Shown piece by piece: positions 62,012 to 62,081 of a DNA stretch of 62,081 nucleotides. Numbering within the stretch: position 1 is the stretch's first letter; each line of letters opens with the position of its first letter. A model generated the notes under the pieces. The model saw only the letters and a list, made by a program, of their open reading frames with translations. It was not told the DNA's origin and searched no databases. The position numbers and the translations under genes were made by a program. Source of the stretch: Verrucomicrobiota bacterium (lineage in GTDB: Bacteria > Verrucomicrobiota > Kiritimatiellia > SS1-B-03-39 > UBA6053); assembly GCA_020831625.1 (NCBI GenBank), contig JAFIGD010000029.1:1-62081 (forward strand). Reading direction: 5' to 3'.

Positions 62012-62081
62012 TCAGTCCTCAATCAGCACCACCCGCCAAAACCGGGGGGAGGCGGGGACGGGGGTGATTTCCCAGGTCAGC
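62012..62081 (-). CDS. C-terminal end of an unidentified protein (partial)
   Basis: On the minus strand a frame open to the window edge reads TWEITPVPASPRFWRVVLIE and D before a TGA at 62012-62014. It looks like a real protein end, but 22 residues are too few to name a family. If real, it is transcribed toward the BMC operon, with the palindrome pair between. Confidence 0.4.
   Translation of the reverse strand, partial: LTWEITPVPASPRFWRVVLIED

Noticed and set aside
1-62081. rRNA and tRNA genes
   Set aside because: No rRNA-like conserved stretches or tRNA cloverleaf with TTCGANNC and CCA-type ends were recognised on reading; a covariance-model scan would be decisive.

Overview
The window looks like a chromosomal piece of a PVC-superphylum bacterium, most likely Verrucomicrobiota or Kiritimatiellota. 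The clearest evidence is a Planctomycetes-Verrucomicrobia-type bacterial microcompartment (BMC) locus with class II aldolase, acylating aldehyde dehydrogenase, PduL, acetate kinase and BMC-H/BMC-P shells. A UbiA-like protein, a eukaryote-type HisA, a giant delta-60/Hydin protein and many dispersed intergenic repeats fit the same assignment. This placement is inference; no rRNA or tRNA gene was recognised.

Layout. (1) 1-10758, very GC-rich: assimilatory nitrate block. It holds the end of a nitrate-type binding protein, its ABC ATPase, a small unknown protein, an outer-membrane porin, an unknown protein, a siroheme nitrite reductase, a CysJ-like diflavin reductase and a nitrate reductase fused to its own FAD/[2Fe-2S] electron-input module. 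(2) 10759-21000: an accessory array in which eight same-oriented copies of a modular repeat alternate one-for-one with small cassettes. The cassettes are toxin-antitoxin modules or their remnants, a four-helix-bundle protein, a three-gene TIGR04255/HTH operon and an orphan DUF3037 gene. (3) 21000-32700: defence-like island with an AAA ATPase, a membrane protein, remnants of a restriction-modification gene and of an AbiEii-like gene, a large inverted repeat, an intact Eco57I/type IIG-like restriction-methylase, Fic and RecQ. (4) 32678-45549: a 12.7-kb segment between 133-bp direct repeats, carrying a 3595-residue secreted protein made of six modules, each a seven-repeat propeller plus linker plus Ig-like domain, and a secreted unknown. 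(5) 45418-51823: Na+/solute symporter, UbiA-like gene and a tandem duplication of hisA and its surroundings, in which a vapBC cassette has replaced a DUF2569 gene in one copy. (6) 51813-53368: [2Fe-2S] ferredoxin, DUF4279 and hicAB. (7) 53550-61864, minus strand: BMC operon from pduL down to a lactate/malate dehydrogenase, interrupted by a three-gene PIN-type toxin-antitoxin operon.

How the genes work together. The nas block takes nitrate through the outer and inner membranes to nitrite and ammonium, with both reductases apparently fed by dedicated flavoproteins. The BMC operon would split fuculose/rhamnulose phosphate, oxidise lactaldehyde to lactyl-CoA in a protein shell and make ATP through PduL and acetate kinase. 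A palindrome pair (TTTCCGA-N3-TCGGAAA twice, exactly 31 bp apart) sits beside both metabolic blocks. The middle 40 kb is shaped by recombination: repeats, duplications, truncated toxins and direct-repeat-flanked insertions. Four toxin-antitoxin promoters share one geometry that places the start codon at the expected transcription start, suggesting leaderless mRNAs.
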